Source of the DNA: Micrasema longulum
Taxonomy: Eukaryota; Arthropoda; Insecta; Trichoptera; Brachycentridae
Direction of reading: 5' to 3'
DNA: 64,000 nucleotides
Assembly: GCA_022494885.1 (NCBI GenBank)
Contig: JAGVSM010003721.1
Span: 1 to 64,000, forward strand
Positions 12,811 to 24,664 of the stretch are shown one piece after another. Every line of letters begins with the position of its first letter. Position 1 is the first letter of the stretch. A program made the position numbers and the translations under genes. The notes below the pieces were generated by a model. It was given only the letters and a program-made list of their open reading frames with translations, was not told the origin of the DNA and ran no database searches.

Positions 12811-13183
12811 TACAGGTGTTCATTAAACCCTGTCATATCCGAAACCACGATGATCAGTATAAGCAAGAAGACATATTGGCACATTGAAATAAATTTTTAG
12901 AACGAATAAAATTTTTAAATATAAAATATCAAAAAAGCAAACGGTTGTTTACTTCTGCAGGGGAAAAAAAAAGGGGGGGGTAGTCTGATACACCACGGAC
13001 CGCGCGGCCACGCCCCCCTCGCTTCTCCCCTGCAGAAGTAAGCAACCATTTGTTTTTTTTAATATTTTATTTTGAAAAAAATTATTTGTTCTAAATATTT
13101 TTTTAAATATATGCTAATATGTCTTCTTGTCCATGCTGATCATCGTGGTTTCGGATGTGACAGGGTTTTAAGAACATCCTGTA
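12811..13183. mobile_element. MITE-F copy: long foldback element with TA flanks
   Basis: Terminal inverted repeats begin TACAGGTGTTCATTAAACCC and end GGGTTTTAAGAACATCCTGTA. The inversion continues inward through AACCACGATGATCAG / CTGATCATCGTGGTT, GAAGACATATT / AATATGTCTTC, and ACTTCTGCAGGGG / CCCCTGCAGAAGT around a GC-rich centre (12960-13025). TA lies immediately outside both ends. A second copy of nearly the same length is at 36985-37356. It is non-coding; the TA target duplication would fit a Tc1/mariner-type mobiliser, which is inference. Confidence 0.85.
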
Positions 13184-13836
13184 TAGTACTAGGTACTTAG
13201 TAAATTAGCGAGAAACCGTTAATAAGCAAGCGAATAACCATAATTTTAAAGTCGCTAAGAATACAGAATACCGACACTCGGCGATTGCACGATGCGATCA
13301 TTTTCCCGATCGTGTAAAATGTCAATGATTTTTTAATTATAAATTGGGCTTATAATCTGGTCATAATCTCCGCAAATGCCTAGAATTGCATATTTCTTTC
13401 TCAAAAATATATTCCCTCTCTGTCGCGATAAATTTCAACTTTCGTAATTCCCTAGGGAGTGGATTCCGGCCTTGTCTATAAATATTTGGAAATACTCAAA
13501 ATATTGTACACGAATAAATTTACCGATGTTTGTCGATTGTAATTTTTTATCCCAACATTTTCAACTGCCTTCGTGAGTTACTGATTAACTTAATTATCAA
13601 AATACATATTACAATGTTTGTTTTAAAATTATACATTTATTTATATCGTCGCATAAGAATATGTTATTGAGAGCATTGTTTTGAAAATATTTGGATAAAT
13701 ATACTCTGTGCATAATTTCTGGCGTGATATGTTTATTTTGCCACTTTAATACTTTTCCTGATGTAGATATTATTTATTTTATCACAACATGGAACATAAA
13801 TTTAATGAAAACAACACAGACCTTATAATGACAAAC

Positions 13837-13927
13837 AGGGCCCGTATTACGATGGGAAGTTACCATTTATCTACAATTTTTAATTCTTTATATTTACCGA
13901 TGAAGATAGCGTTTGTAATCGGGGCCT
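13837..13927. mobile_element. MITE-D copy, short form
   Basis: A 91-bp unit with ends AGGGCCCGTATTACGA and TTTGTAATCGGGGCCT, and inner arms TATCTACAATTTTT / ATTTACCGATGAAGATA that are only partly inverted. The ends resemble those at 29421-29575 and match the left end at 41308-41365. It lies 15 bp from a MITE-E copy. Confidence 0.65.
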
Positions 13928-13941
13928 AGGAACGACCAATG

Positions 13942-14043
13942 CCTGGGCTGGTATTCCAAACGCTCTCGCGGCCGTATTATCTCGTGTATTTACATGAAAA
14001 ACGGTTTTCTCGTGCCGCGAGAGTGGTTCAGAATAGCACCCCT
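13942..14043. mobile_element. MITE-E copy: GC-rich hairpin element
   Basis: Inverted ends CCTGGGCTGGTATTCCAAAC and GTTCAGAATAGCACCCC lead into the strong stem CTCTCGCGGC / GCCGCGAGAG. The loop holds TTTACATG. A second copy is at 30642-30757 with the same order of blocks. It is non-coding. Confidence 0.75.
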
Positions 14044-14044
14044 G

Positions 14045-16500
14045 AGAATAATTAAACGATGAGAATTTTACTCAAACAATTTTAAAATACCTAAATACAT
14101 ATATGTATACGAAAACTAAGGTCTATTTTGTATTGGGAAAAAATCTGGAATAATTTCTGGATTTCTATTTCAATGTATTCAGGCTTTCCGACACATCTCA
14201 CGGTCTTCTTTTACAACTCTCCCAACTATAGAACATGCCCTTTAATTTCTAGTCACCCGTGAATTAAAATCTGTTGATGTTTTTAAGTTGCTATTAATAG
14301 ATTCTGTTTTCTATCGCGTCACACTCCATCCCACGTACTTGCATACATTTAGCATTTATCTGAGGTATTATTTGAATGGAGTGGGTTACATAATTTATCT
14401 TTACTAATAACAAGTTCGTTCGATTAACCATGCCCTTCGTCATGTACATTATCGTTTTTCAATCGTCATTAAAAAGGCGTCGGAGTACTCCAAGAACCCT
14501 CCCATCTCCGATATCGTTATATTAAACGTTGGCACTGGTATATCGCTGCCAATAACCAAATGATACCGCTCGCTAAATATTCATCTCTGAACTCGAATGG
14601 CGACCTTGTATCGAATCTATGAATATTTATAAAGCAGCTGATCGCTCGGTTGCTCTACCAATGTTCCCGATACGTTTAATCATTGTAATTGTCTATTATT
14701 CATTGAAGTATAATATAGTCCATCCAATAAATGAAAAAAGTAACATTGATTTTTAATTCAGACTACGCGCGACACCAGCGGATGAAATAAATAGGTCAAT
14801 AATGACTTGACAATTTTTGAGTTATTACTATTTATTTTTCAACCTTTTCTTGTGTTCACACATAGTTAATATTCCAAATTATTATAATTGATTTATTAAC
14901 ATTCGTACCCAATTTGTTCAAATTGTTATTAGCCCAGGAATATTAGATCAAAAATAGCCATAAACATAAAATGTTTCATAACCAGTTTCATAATGTTGCT
15001 ATTTGTCTGGTTGTGACACTACATACATCGGCATTCTTTAGAAAAGGAAAGGATTTTTTTTAGATGTTAAAGCAGTGGAGAGTTGCACATATACATGACA
15101 TTTGTCGATTTTTCAACACCGAATCACTTCCGCGCTAGACCTCTTCATCAGACGCAGACGATACAGATGAAGCTAGGCTTTAGCCACTACTGTTTACAGC
15201 TGTTTCTGAAGCCTTTTATCTGTCAACTCAATTCCCCGTTTATTTTATTCAAGGCACGCAAATTATCGCGCAAATATTGCAACTTTTCCAGAATTTGGGA
15301 AGCGCCGCCGTCACATGGAGCAAAAATCGTATTTTAATTACTCCTCGATAGCGAAACAACGCCGCTCTTTCAACCAATGTTTTTATGTGATAAATAAAAA
15401 CGTTATTTTGTGATAAAAACGCCATACTTCAAATTACTCTAGCTTCTTTCGTTTAAAAGTTATAACGGTTTTAAGTATATAATATACCACAGCACATCCT
15501 GTATAATAAAATATCACGAGACGCAAGCAGGGGGGGGGCGGGGAGTTTTGAGTATTAATTAAGTACCACATCTAGAACACACGGGCAAAAAATCAGCTGG
15601 TTGTGAAACATTTGATTTTAAAACCTAAAATTCCCGGGCTATATATATTATTAAGTTTATAAATTTTACGTTTATAACATATAATATGTATGTTGTAAAC
15701 GTTAGTATAAATAAATTTAATTTGACATATTTATAAACAGATAAATTTTTGGTTCATTGATTATTGTCGTAATGTCAGTAGTACCCTTTTCCCATATACA
15801 GAATACCGGGAATGAATATGCATCACATTTTGAAATATTTAGTTTATCTCTGCCTAACTTAAAAAATAAAGTGACCAACATATTTTTATCAAAAAGAGCA
15901 AATCATCTTCAGAAGATTGGGTTGGAATAGTTATAATTTGATCGATTAATATATTTTGTTATTGTATAATTTCTTTAAAATATATATGTATTTCAAGTAA
16001 TTAATAATGTGTACAGTACGAGTATATTAATTTTTCATACTCGATTTTTTTTTAAATATTTTTATTTTTAAGCACTCTTTATACCACATATATATGTAAA
16101 TGGCAGAAATGCCGTATATAAATAAATAAATAAAACATACAACTAAATGCTTATGTTGAACCAATATAAATAGTAAGTATGATTTCTTGTAAATAATGTT
16201 TCAAAGGTCTCATACCAATTATATTTATTCTCTTTATTTAAAAAAAATATATTTATCTTAATAAGGGTGTACATATAAAACATGGTATTATCACTTCATT
16301 TTTTAAATATTTATCCTGTATTCAGAGGAGTGTATTTTGAGGTAAAGTTAAAGGTTTCGCTAAAATATAATCATCGTGGTTATTTTTATAGAATTTATTA
16401 GTTATTATTAATTCATTTTGGTACTTTATTACTTGATTACCTACATACTTGAGAAAATATTGACTAATTTATTGATATTTATTAAAACACTTCATACTTC
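14045..16500. other. No gene recognised
   Basis: No frame has a family motif. The 84-codon frame at 15083-15337 is unsupported. A run of nine G at about 15531 and several AT-rich simple stretches are the only structure seen. Confidence 0.45.
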
Positions 16501-16686
16501 ATGGCGGCCTCCGTGGTGTAGTGGTCAAGACGCTTGACTCATGCACGGAAGGTTCCGGGTTCGATTCCCGGTGAGAACACGGAAAATAAAAATGTGATTT
16601 TTCTCAAGCCTGGGTGTTCTGTGATGTAATTCACCACTGTAATTGGGCCTCCTGGCCTGTTGTGGTGCTAAAATAAATAAATAAAT
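16501..16686 (+). mobile_element. SINE-A, essentially full length
   Basis: It has a tRNA-like head with A-box TGGTGTAGTGG (16514-16524) and B-box GGTTCGATTCC, both of which would serve as an internal RNA polymerase III promoter. A unique body follows (TTTTTCTCAAGCCTGGGTGT, TGTAATTCACCACTG, CTGGCCTGTTGTGGTGC), then an AAAT-repeat tail. The near-identical copy at 63565-63753 lies on the other strand. The head is not a functional tRNA because the acceptor stem does not pair. Confidence 0.9.
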
Positions 16687-16689
16687 ATG

Positions 16690-19260
16690 CGACAATCCAC
16701 CAATTTTCTAAATACATAATTTTTTAATTGATTGAAGGTAGCCTACAAACCATCTTTTGTTTTTTTTGTATGAATTACGAATGACGATTGCATAATAGTA
16801 TTCACCATATTTCATTGCAATCACCAAATGAATCATATATGTACATATTAACTGCTAGTTGACACGCCGATTATTTTAGGGGATTTGCGCTAACGTGTCA
16901 TTTAATAAGCCATTTAAAAAAATACACATTGTTTATACGCATAGTGTAATGTCCCTTCAAGTGTCGGTTTGTTGATTTAGCAGAAGTGTTTACATTCTAT
17001 TGTTAAGTCGAGCATGCATTGTGAATATACTGACTATAGGAAAACCTACTGACGTGGTGTTAGTACACAATACCTAACTGTGTTAGTGTGTCGGAAGGAC
17101 AAAGCTAGTTGTATAGTGCCTACAAAATGTGTCTCACCTGTTTTTTTTTTGTTTCGTTATTTTTGAACGAGAGAAAATGTGTCAAAACACTTTATTCGTA
17201 CTCCTGCATTACAAATTCAAACAGAGCAAAAAGAAGAATTAGATTTTTTAAATGCTGGTTGGATGTATGAATTCAACTATGTGTCAAAAGTGTGGGTGCG
17301 TAAAGGTATATAAGAACGAAATTGAGATTTTTTTCTTCATGCGTAATCTTATCTTTTTATAACACGCCATTTCTACCAAAAAATGATTGAATTTGTGTGT
17401 TTGTGTATCGTGCATGTAAGAATGATGTATTTGATTTATTTAACGCTTTATACACATATAGTTTATGTACATGTAAGAACGGGCATATTGTCTCAAGGCA
17501 ATTTCTTCCTACGTACCCAAACCGTTCAGTTTGAGAAAATAAGAAGTATATGGACATATTCTAGGTTATAGAGAACCTTTATAGTTTTATGAAAATTTTG
17601 AAACCAAAATAAACTAAAAATCTACACTACTATGAAGAGAGAGAGGGTGGGAATCAACAGGAGCAAGGAAAAACTTTAATATTTCTGTAGTGACTTTTCA
17701 ATGTAAATAAAGAAGGGACTTCTCTGACATTAGTGGGATTATTCCACAATCGAGCAGCTACACCACTGTGAAAGTGTAGGCAAAAAAATATAACTGTAAA
17801 TGGGTATTAATGGGGATCTCGTTACTAGAACGAAGAGATAGTCCATGTTGTGATAGAGGTTGGAAGAGCTCTCTCAAATAAACATATAGCACATGTATTT
17901 CGAAAGAGACACAATAAAAAAAAAACGTTTTGAGAAATTGGCGATAAACTGTTTGCGTGTTTGATATTTACAAAACAAAAAGGATTTTCCAAGGTGATAG
18001 GCGCTAAGAAACAATTGTCCAATATAATTATTTAATATTATGATTCTTTGGCTTCATAAATACTTTTTTTGAGATGTGACGATTTGGATGTTCAATGAAC
18101 TTACCAACGACTGAATTATTTTGTGTTCTAGCATAAACTGAAGTTGTAACAGCTTGAAGTTTTTTAACTTGTTTTCTGAATACGTGTTGAAACATTGTAT
18201 TTAGTGAGTTTAACTCGAATGTATTATTTATAGGTATTGATTAAAAAAACAAACGTAAATTATGAAATTATTTTTGATTCGGAAATTTATTTACCTTCTA
18301 AATGTATCGATTTAAAAAACTCGTATTTAATTTTCAAATATCTTTTAATTCATTCTCCAAAAACGTATTTAATTTTAATGTTTAAACCGCGTGCTCGTGT
18401 CCTAGAAGTGCACTTTTCCCGTTTGTAATTATTGAAAGAGAACTATTTTAAAATGTCGAACATGACTACAGCAAAATCATTAATCAAACCGTCAATCAGC
18501 CTTAATTGAATATCTCTCATAATGAATTATTACTCTGTATTTATTCAGGTAATTGAATACTCACACGATCAATGTTTTAAATGTGTATTTTTCCTGTCTT
18601 AATTTTCCTTTATCCCTCCCCTTGTTACTTTTATTTATTATTTATTAATTTAATTAAATAAAAACAATGAGTATGAACTCATGCATGATTGTTTACGCTT
18701 GTACCGTGCCCCACATTATGTAACCTCACAGCGCGCAATATTTTTCAATCAAGGCGATGTGATTTATCACTGTAAAACATTTTATTTTCGATGCGATCCG
18801 ATAACACTGATATATTGTGCTACAATATATTGTGCTTGAGAGAATCCAATAATGGCAACGAAAATGAATAATTCTACCTCTAGGTACATGTACTTGGTTG
18901 AAAGAAATTGCCGTTTGGCAATAATCCCGCCAATGTACAGTTTATATTATGTACAAAAACTTAAATAAATATAAAATACAACAGATAAATAGGTCAAATT
19001 CATAAGTCTCGTCTATCCTTGAGAATGTCTTTACATGCGTTATTGCTAGCAACTTCTTGTCCCTTAAGTCGTTAGAAAAGATTTCAGTAGTAACGGTACT
19101 TAATGATGTTTAGATATATCTATAGTTTATTTTTTAAATAAAAATATTACGGTTTGGTCGATTAGAAGTTATCGCACATATTTAGTTTATATATTTTATA
19201 GTAAATAAAGTCGGGCAATTATAAATAATACATCAAAATTACGCTGCAATAACATTCTTG
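16690..19260. other. No gene recognised
   Basis: AT-rich DNA. Overlapping frames around 17357-17571 on both strands and at 17825-18022 and 18237-18428 lack motifs. I do not annotate them. Confidence 0.45.
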
Positions 19261-19261
19261 G

Positions 19262-20711
19262 TGTAGTAGTAAAATATTAGAAAAAATAGTTTCTCATAGG
19301 CTCGTTAACTATATCGAGCAGAATTCTTTATTTTCGGTAAGGCAATCGGCATACCGACGTTTTCATTCCACGGAGACGGGAGTGATAAGAGTACTATCTG
19401 ACATTATAACGGCGGTAGACTCTGGTAATCTGGTGTTGATGGCTCTTCTGGACATGAGTGCTGCATTCGATACTGTAGACCATAATATTTTGCTTGAACG
19501 TCTGGAGAAAACTTATGGTATCCGTGATCAGGCACATATGTGGTTCAGTTCATATCTTAATGAAAGAGAATATGCAGTTGTGTTCCAGGGTAAAAGCTCA
19601 ACCAACTTTCGGGTGTCTACAGGAGTGCCTCAAGGGTCAGTACTCGAACCATTCCTCTATCTCCTTTACACTAAAGATATAGAGAACATTATCAAAGAAT
19701 GTGGATTGTGGTCTCACTGCTACGCAGATGATACTCAGATTTATTTTTATTGCAAACCAGGCAAGAGAAGTGTGCTTGTCAATTTAATTGATGGATGCAT
19801 CGAGAAAATAGGAAACTAGATGGCTGAAAACAGACTAACATTAAACCCATCAAAAACTAAACAACTATGGGTGGCTTCAGCCAGACGACAGAATTTGATC
19901 CAGGATACGGCTCTACCCAATGTAGGGAGTACCACTTTACCCACCGTTAAACTACGGGGAGTTTAACTCAATTCTGACCTTTCTCTTGACGCTCAAATTG
20001 GTAGAACGATAAGTTCATGCTTCTACCAGCTGAGACAAATTAAATGCATACGCAAAAATTTGCCGGTTGATACCACCCGTCAATTATTAAATGGGTTTGT
20101 AGTGTCGATTATTGTAATGGTATCTATGCAGGTCTATCAATGAACAAAATGACTCGCCTACAATCTGTATTGAATGCCGCAGCGAGACTTATTTTCGGAA
20201 TCTCTAAGTTCAGTCATATCACTACACTACTTCGGGAACTACACTGGCTACGTTTTTCACAGAGGGTCGAATACAAACTCTGTTGGCTTATGTATAAGTC
20301 ACTGCACAACTCTGCTCCGGAATATCTAAAGGAACTATGCATTCCAGATGAACTAGCTGACAGGCGTCTCACGCTTAGATCAGCTACGTCTACGGCGAGA
20401 GGAAAAGTTATTATACCTCTACGCAAACAGCGCACTAAATTTAGTGAACGCGCATTTGCGGTCGCAGGCCCTATGGCATAGAATGCTCTCCCAGCAGAGG
20501 TGCGAGGCTGTGAAAGTGAAGTGATGTATCGGAAAAAACTTAAAACCCACTTGTTCTCTAAATCATTTGAATAAATCCGTAGCATGTTACAACAAAATAA
20601 ATTATTTTAATTAAATTACAAATTTAAAAGAATCACTATGTAAAGCGCCCTTGAGGTATTTTATTGCGAAAATGGCGCTATATAAGTTATCCATAATAAA
20701 AATAATAATAT
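19262..20711 (+). mobile_element. LINE-A, 5'-truncated copy with RT domain
   Basis: This is the largest LINE-A copy. From about 19268 the plus frame reads SKILEKIVSHRLVNYIEQ, QSAYRRFHSTET, then RT motif A AAFDTVDH (19462-19485), STGVPQGSV, and the catalytic YADD at about 19722-19733. A TAG at 19817-19819 stands where a Trp is expected (tgg to tag) before MAENRLTLNPSKTK. Further lesions are a TAA near 19962, a frameshift at about 20110, and another Trp-to-stop at about 20479. The C-terminal part (20140-20574) matches 7262-7850 and 41426-41995. It ends with the 3' UTR stem-loop and a short AAT-repeat tail. It is inactive, and the endonuclease and ORF1 are absent. Confidence 0.9.
20644..20679 (+). 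other. LINE-A 3' UTR stem-loop
   Basis: Perfect inverted pair AGCGCC (20644-20649) and GGCGCT (20674-20679) around CTTGAGGTATTTTATTGCGA, 25 bases before the AAT-repeat tail. The same pair is perfect at 7287-7322 and has one mismatch at 54352-54386 and in the 22998-23140 copy. Conserved 3' hairpins of LINEs commonly serve as the RT recognition site; applying that here is inference. Confidence 0.7.
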
Positions 20712-21009
20712 AAGTATTGTTTGTACATTTATTTTGTTCAATCTTGAAAAATGATAGATGTCCAATAAATATCCATGCACATTTTCACTGTCAGTCTTAA
20801 GTTATACTCGTATTTGGAAAACAAAAAAAAAGTATATAATTAATTAGAGTATAGTGTATTTTTTTAGTGAGGTATCCTATACTTAAATACGTACCTAATA
20901 ATTTCTTCCAATACTTATTTTTACGTGTAAGCAATTATTTTAAACAACGTAATATAAACATTGTATTATTCATATTTGTTATTATTTTATATTTTAGGTG
21001 TTGTTACTT

Positions 21010-21202
21010 GAGGGGGTTAAAAGCAAAAACGCCACTGTCTATGATCACTGTTTATGGGAAGACTAACAAAACTAGTAGCGAACAAACTATTTATTTAATA
21101 TGCACATTGCGCATAACTTGAATAGTCTTTTCCCTGCTGGTTTGGTCGGTCTTCTCGAAAACAGTAATCACGGACAGTGGCGTTTTGGCTTTTAACCCCC
21201 TC
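21010..21202. mobile_element. hAT-like MITE with ~50-bp inverted ends
   Basis: Ends GAGGGGGTTAAAAGCAAAAA and GGCTTTTAACCCCCTC are inverted, and the inversion continues through ACGCCACTGTC / GACAGTGGCGT and ATCACTGTTT / AAACAGTAAT to GAAGAC / GTCTTC. Flanks TGTTACTT (21002-21009) and TCTTACTT (21203-21210) agree at 7 of 8 positions and look like an 8-bp target duplication, as hAT elements make. The interior has no coding capacity. Confidence 0.8.
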
Positions 21203-21210
21203 TCTTACTT

Positions 21211-22640
21211 ATAAGTCCAATATGTACTAATAAACAAGTATCAACAATTTAATCACCCTGTAATTTTGTATTAATTTATATAAAAAAGGGTTTTGTAATT
21301 TTTGGCCTCGATTTCTTTATTGGAAATTATGTCCTTGGGAATGTGATTTAAGCGGAAAATTAAAGTTTTGTAATTACAATTGAATGCGGTTTTAATTGTA
21401 TAAATTTGTTTCTCATTAAATTTAAACGGGGAACATTAAAAAAAGTTTAGTGATTTTAAAATATACATTTTACAACAACAAAAACAATTGCCAATTTGTC
21501 TTGATTAGACAAAACCGTTATCCAAATTTAATATCAGATCTATTTAAATCATATCATGGAAAATGCCTGTTTATGTCGAATCATACCGCTTTGATTACAA
21601 CATTTTTATGCAACCCGCGATAACACCTATACCATTTTTTTTATTCACCGTGTTAACGAGACATTATACTTCATCCATACTTTAAATCATTTCGATATTC
21701 ATAAAAAACGCAATTTTGTGAGCATAATTTATTTTTGGATATGATTTATTGCAACAATGCGTCATTGTTTTTTAATAAACAATCGTTACTCATGGCGTTT
21801 GAAATAGTGCAGAAAACTATCGATCTCGGATATTTTTAACGCGAATAAGTAAAATAGGTTTTTAAAATTATTACAGAAAAACGTTCGATCTTCCCTTAAA
21901 ATGGACGCATAAAAACTCAACATTTGCACTAAATATGTAGTGAGTAATGTAGTGGGAATACAAATTACTGACAATGAGATATATGCAATAGTGGGACGAC
22001 AATTGTGCGGTGTAGAAATTCAAATTGACTTTATAAGGCAATGAAAATGTCTTTTTTTTTACCATCCCTCAGAATAATAAAAAACCTCGCCGTACGATCA
22101 GTCGATTGGCGATCAAAGCAATTTCTAATGTAATTATTTTTACAAGGAAGTAAGTAACCAACCGTCGGCGTCGATAGGTTCTCCTTTTAGACATACTTCT
22201 GTGATTTATCAATTAGAATCTTGTCTCAGTACACCTTCGTGTCTTCCTCATGTAACATACTTTGTACGCTATATCTGATATTTGAAATCTAACCAAACTT
22301 TATGATTACCTCGATTGTTTGTAAACAAAGTGTGAACGTGTCTAAAGCATATGTTAACAGGTGCGTAACACCTGACACATCTTTGAATACCTGTGTTTGT
22401 CAGGACTACTTGCGTTTTACTATGTGTACAATATGGAACAAATAAAATACACGAGTATTTTAATTGCATTAATTTTATAATCACGACGATACACATAAAT
22501 TTCGAATATTTATTTTTTATTGGAGCATGATTTTTTATCATTGGAATTTGGTTGTATTTTTTCGAACTAAATTTCGATTCAAGTTACAAACAGTTTCCAA
22601 AATATTTAGCATTTTCTTAACGAATTCATTTTAAAGAATT
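21211..22640. other. No gene recognised
   Basis: No family motif in any frame. The 90-codon minus frame at 22269-22541 and the overlapping frames at 21786-22065 look AT-driven. Confidence 0.45.
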
Positions 22641-22649
22641 TATGAATTC

Positions 22650-23460
22650 ATTTATTTATTTTATAAACGGCATAAGCCAATTACGACGGTTAAATGAAGA
22701 AACACATTTACAAGAAACTGAACAAAAATAACATTTAACTATGTTGCAAAGACAAATAAGGGTAATAAAATAATTATATACAATTTATTCATAAACACGA
22801 TCAACATATAAGACTTCGAGCTAAACCACGCCAATCCATCTTCATTCAACACTGTTTTAGTGGCGAAGAGATCTACGAAAAACCGGAAGATCTATCCCAA
22901 GAATTCTAAGTTATGTGATGAATTGACTAATCTACACATTCTGGAAATTGGGGCATAAAAACAAAAGTTACTCTCAGAACGAGAAAAGAAATTATTATTA
23001 TTATTATGGATAACTTATATAGCGTCATTTTCGTAATAAAATACCTCAAGGGCGCTTCACATGGTGATTCTATTGTTAAGTTAATTTAATTGAAGCTTTT
23101 AAATTTGTAATTTAATTAAAATAATTTATTTTAAAATAATTGACTGTAACAGAGATGGGACATCACAAGTATTACAAGTATTTTGAAAATGCATGTAAGG
23201 TCCATCTCAGTTCTACGTTTCTCCAATGAAGACAGATTAGGAGATTGCTCTTATTTAAAATAGGAATACCCTTCGCAATCCGAGCAACCATGCCATTTTT
23301 CTTAGAAAATAGTATTGGACAGACTCGATATGGTCAATATGAGTCCTACATAATGGAGACCAAATTAGAGAAGCATATTCTAGATAGGGTCGGACTAGTG
23401 AGCAGTAAAGAGTTTTGATGGTAATAATATTTTTGAAGTCCGCCGTCATTCTAATGAAAT
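22650..23460 (-). mobile_element. LINE-B copy, C-terminal ORF2 plus 3' UTR, interrupted
   Basis: The minus strand from about 23450 reads IKTLYCSLVRPYLEYASLIW, HIDHIESVQYYFLRK, then (about 23240-23200) LSSLEKRRTEMDLTCIFKIL. After the nested LINE-A fragment (22998-23140) it continues with SRMCRLVNSS and NLEF, a C-terminal block shared with 37365-38450 and 42352-42500. Stops and frameshifts are frequent. The 3' UTR ends at about 22650 with TAATTGGCTTATGCCG and an AAAT-rich tail. It is a Jockey/CR1-like non-LTR element. Confidence 0.8.
22998..23140 (-). mobile_element. LINE-A 3' end nested in LINE-B
   Basis: On the minus strand it holds only the LINE-A 3' UTR: a block matching 20590-20640, then AGCGCCCTTGAGGTATTTTA and the arm GACGCT (one mismatch to GGCGCT), ending in an AAT-repeat tail that appears as ATT repeats at 22990-23005. 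It splits LINE-B between GAAAAGAAATT and GACTGTAACAGAGATG, which are contiguous in equivalent form at 37731-37760. Confidence 0.85.
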
Positions 23461-23469
23461 TATACATTA

Positions 23470-24660
23470 TACATAACTGAAACGTTTTAGAATTAAAACT
23501 ACATTCATAAATTATTATTCAACGTTTAGGTATCAGTTAAGTTAGGATTGATTAAAATGATCAATTTATTTGAATTAACTCACTATCTCGCCATTTTCCA
23601 GTTGGACCAGACAAAGATGGTTCGATACGAGACGATTCGAAAAAATATTCTTTACGCGTGTACCTATCTCGTTTCCTTCACTTGTATGCATCTAATCCTG
23701 CGTACTTGCCGATTATCCTACACACTTGTATTTGACCACTGTTATCTGTAACCAACAATACTAATAATTTACTCTTATATCTATAAAATATATGACTATG
23801 TATGTCGAATTTCAGTAGGATCGCAATGGTGAGGTTAGTAAAGAACCTCTTGTGACGATATTGGTGATAAAAATGTTATATAATATTTTTTTAAAGTATA
23901 CTAAAATACGCACGCTTTTCCTATGTAAGTCGTGCTCCGTAGTGTTCGAGTGATGCAAGTTCATAACAATTATTTAAACAATGTACACGATTTGTAAATC
24001 CGTAATGGAAATATCCCTAGAAAAATCACTTCTCTATTTTTTATTTTTAAAAATTCCCGCATGATCGGGAAAACAGGCATATACGAGTATATATCCCACA
24101 AGTTTCCAACACTATTTTTCTTGTGTTAGTTTAAATTACAAGCTTGTATATACGCTAATATTTACATCATCTCGTATATCTATGTATTAAATATCTAAAT
24201 TTCTACAGTAAAAAATCATTTTTGTTCTTTGTATTCTTCATTCTACATGAAACAATTATTTATCTTTGCTATGACGTAAAAATCGTCTTACGACAAAGGA
24301 TAATGTGCACAGGAAAAGATGGCGGCCCTTGGCCGAGAAAGTCAGGGGGCAAAGTCTCGGGTCCCGCACTGTGGGCTGGGCACCCTGCCAAGCACCATCT
24401 CGTGGAAATAACTCTTCGCCGGGACACTAATAGCCCGCGGAGGTGACACGATTATTACATTTCCAGATATCGGTGGTCTCTCTTTGACCGTTCCGGCTAT
24501 TAAACATCTCCGCAAGTCCGCAGATGTTTACAATAACCAGCGCTCCTAAATAAATATATCCGGAGAGCAAAATATTACATTTATCGTATTTATTTAACCT
24601 CTTGTACATAATATATATTTGTAATAAATATTTTAATTTTGGGGCAATTTTGTTTTAGTT
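23470..24660. other. No gene recognised; GC-rich patch at 24305-24450
   Basis: Mostly AT-rich. The patch 24305-24450 is much richer in GC (AAAGATGGCGGCCC near its start, CCGCGGAGGTG at its end) and lies in a 74-codon plus frame (24222-24446) that I do not recognise. It could be part of an exon, a promoter or an unknown repeat. Confidence 0.4.
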
Positions 24661-24664
24661 TTAA

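Noticed and set aside
12587..12823. 78-codon minus frame as a gene
   Set aside because: No motif is recognised and its start lies inside the terminal repeat of MITE-F.
16501..16575. Functional tRNA gene
   Set aside because: It has good A and B boxes, but the acceptor stem does not pair and a SINE body with a repeat tail follows. The same applies to all other tRNA-like heads in the window.
24222..24446. 74-codon plus frame over a GC-rich patch
   Set aside because: The translation has no family feature, and openness is expected in GC-rich DNA of this size.
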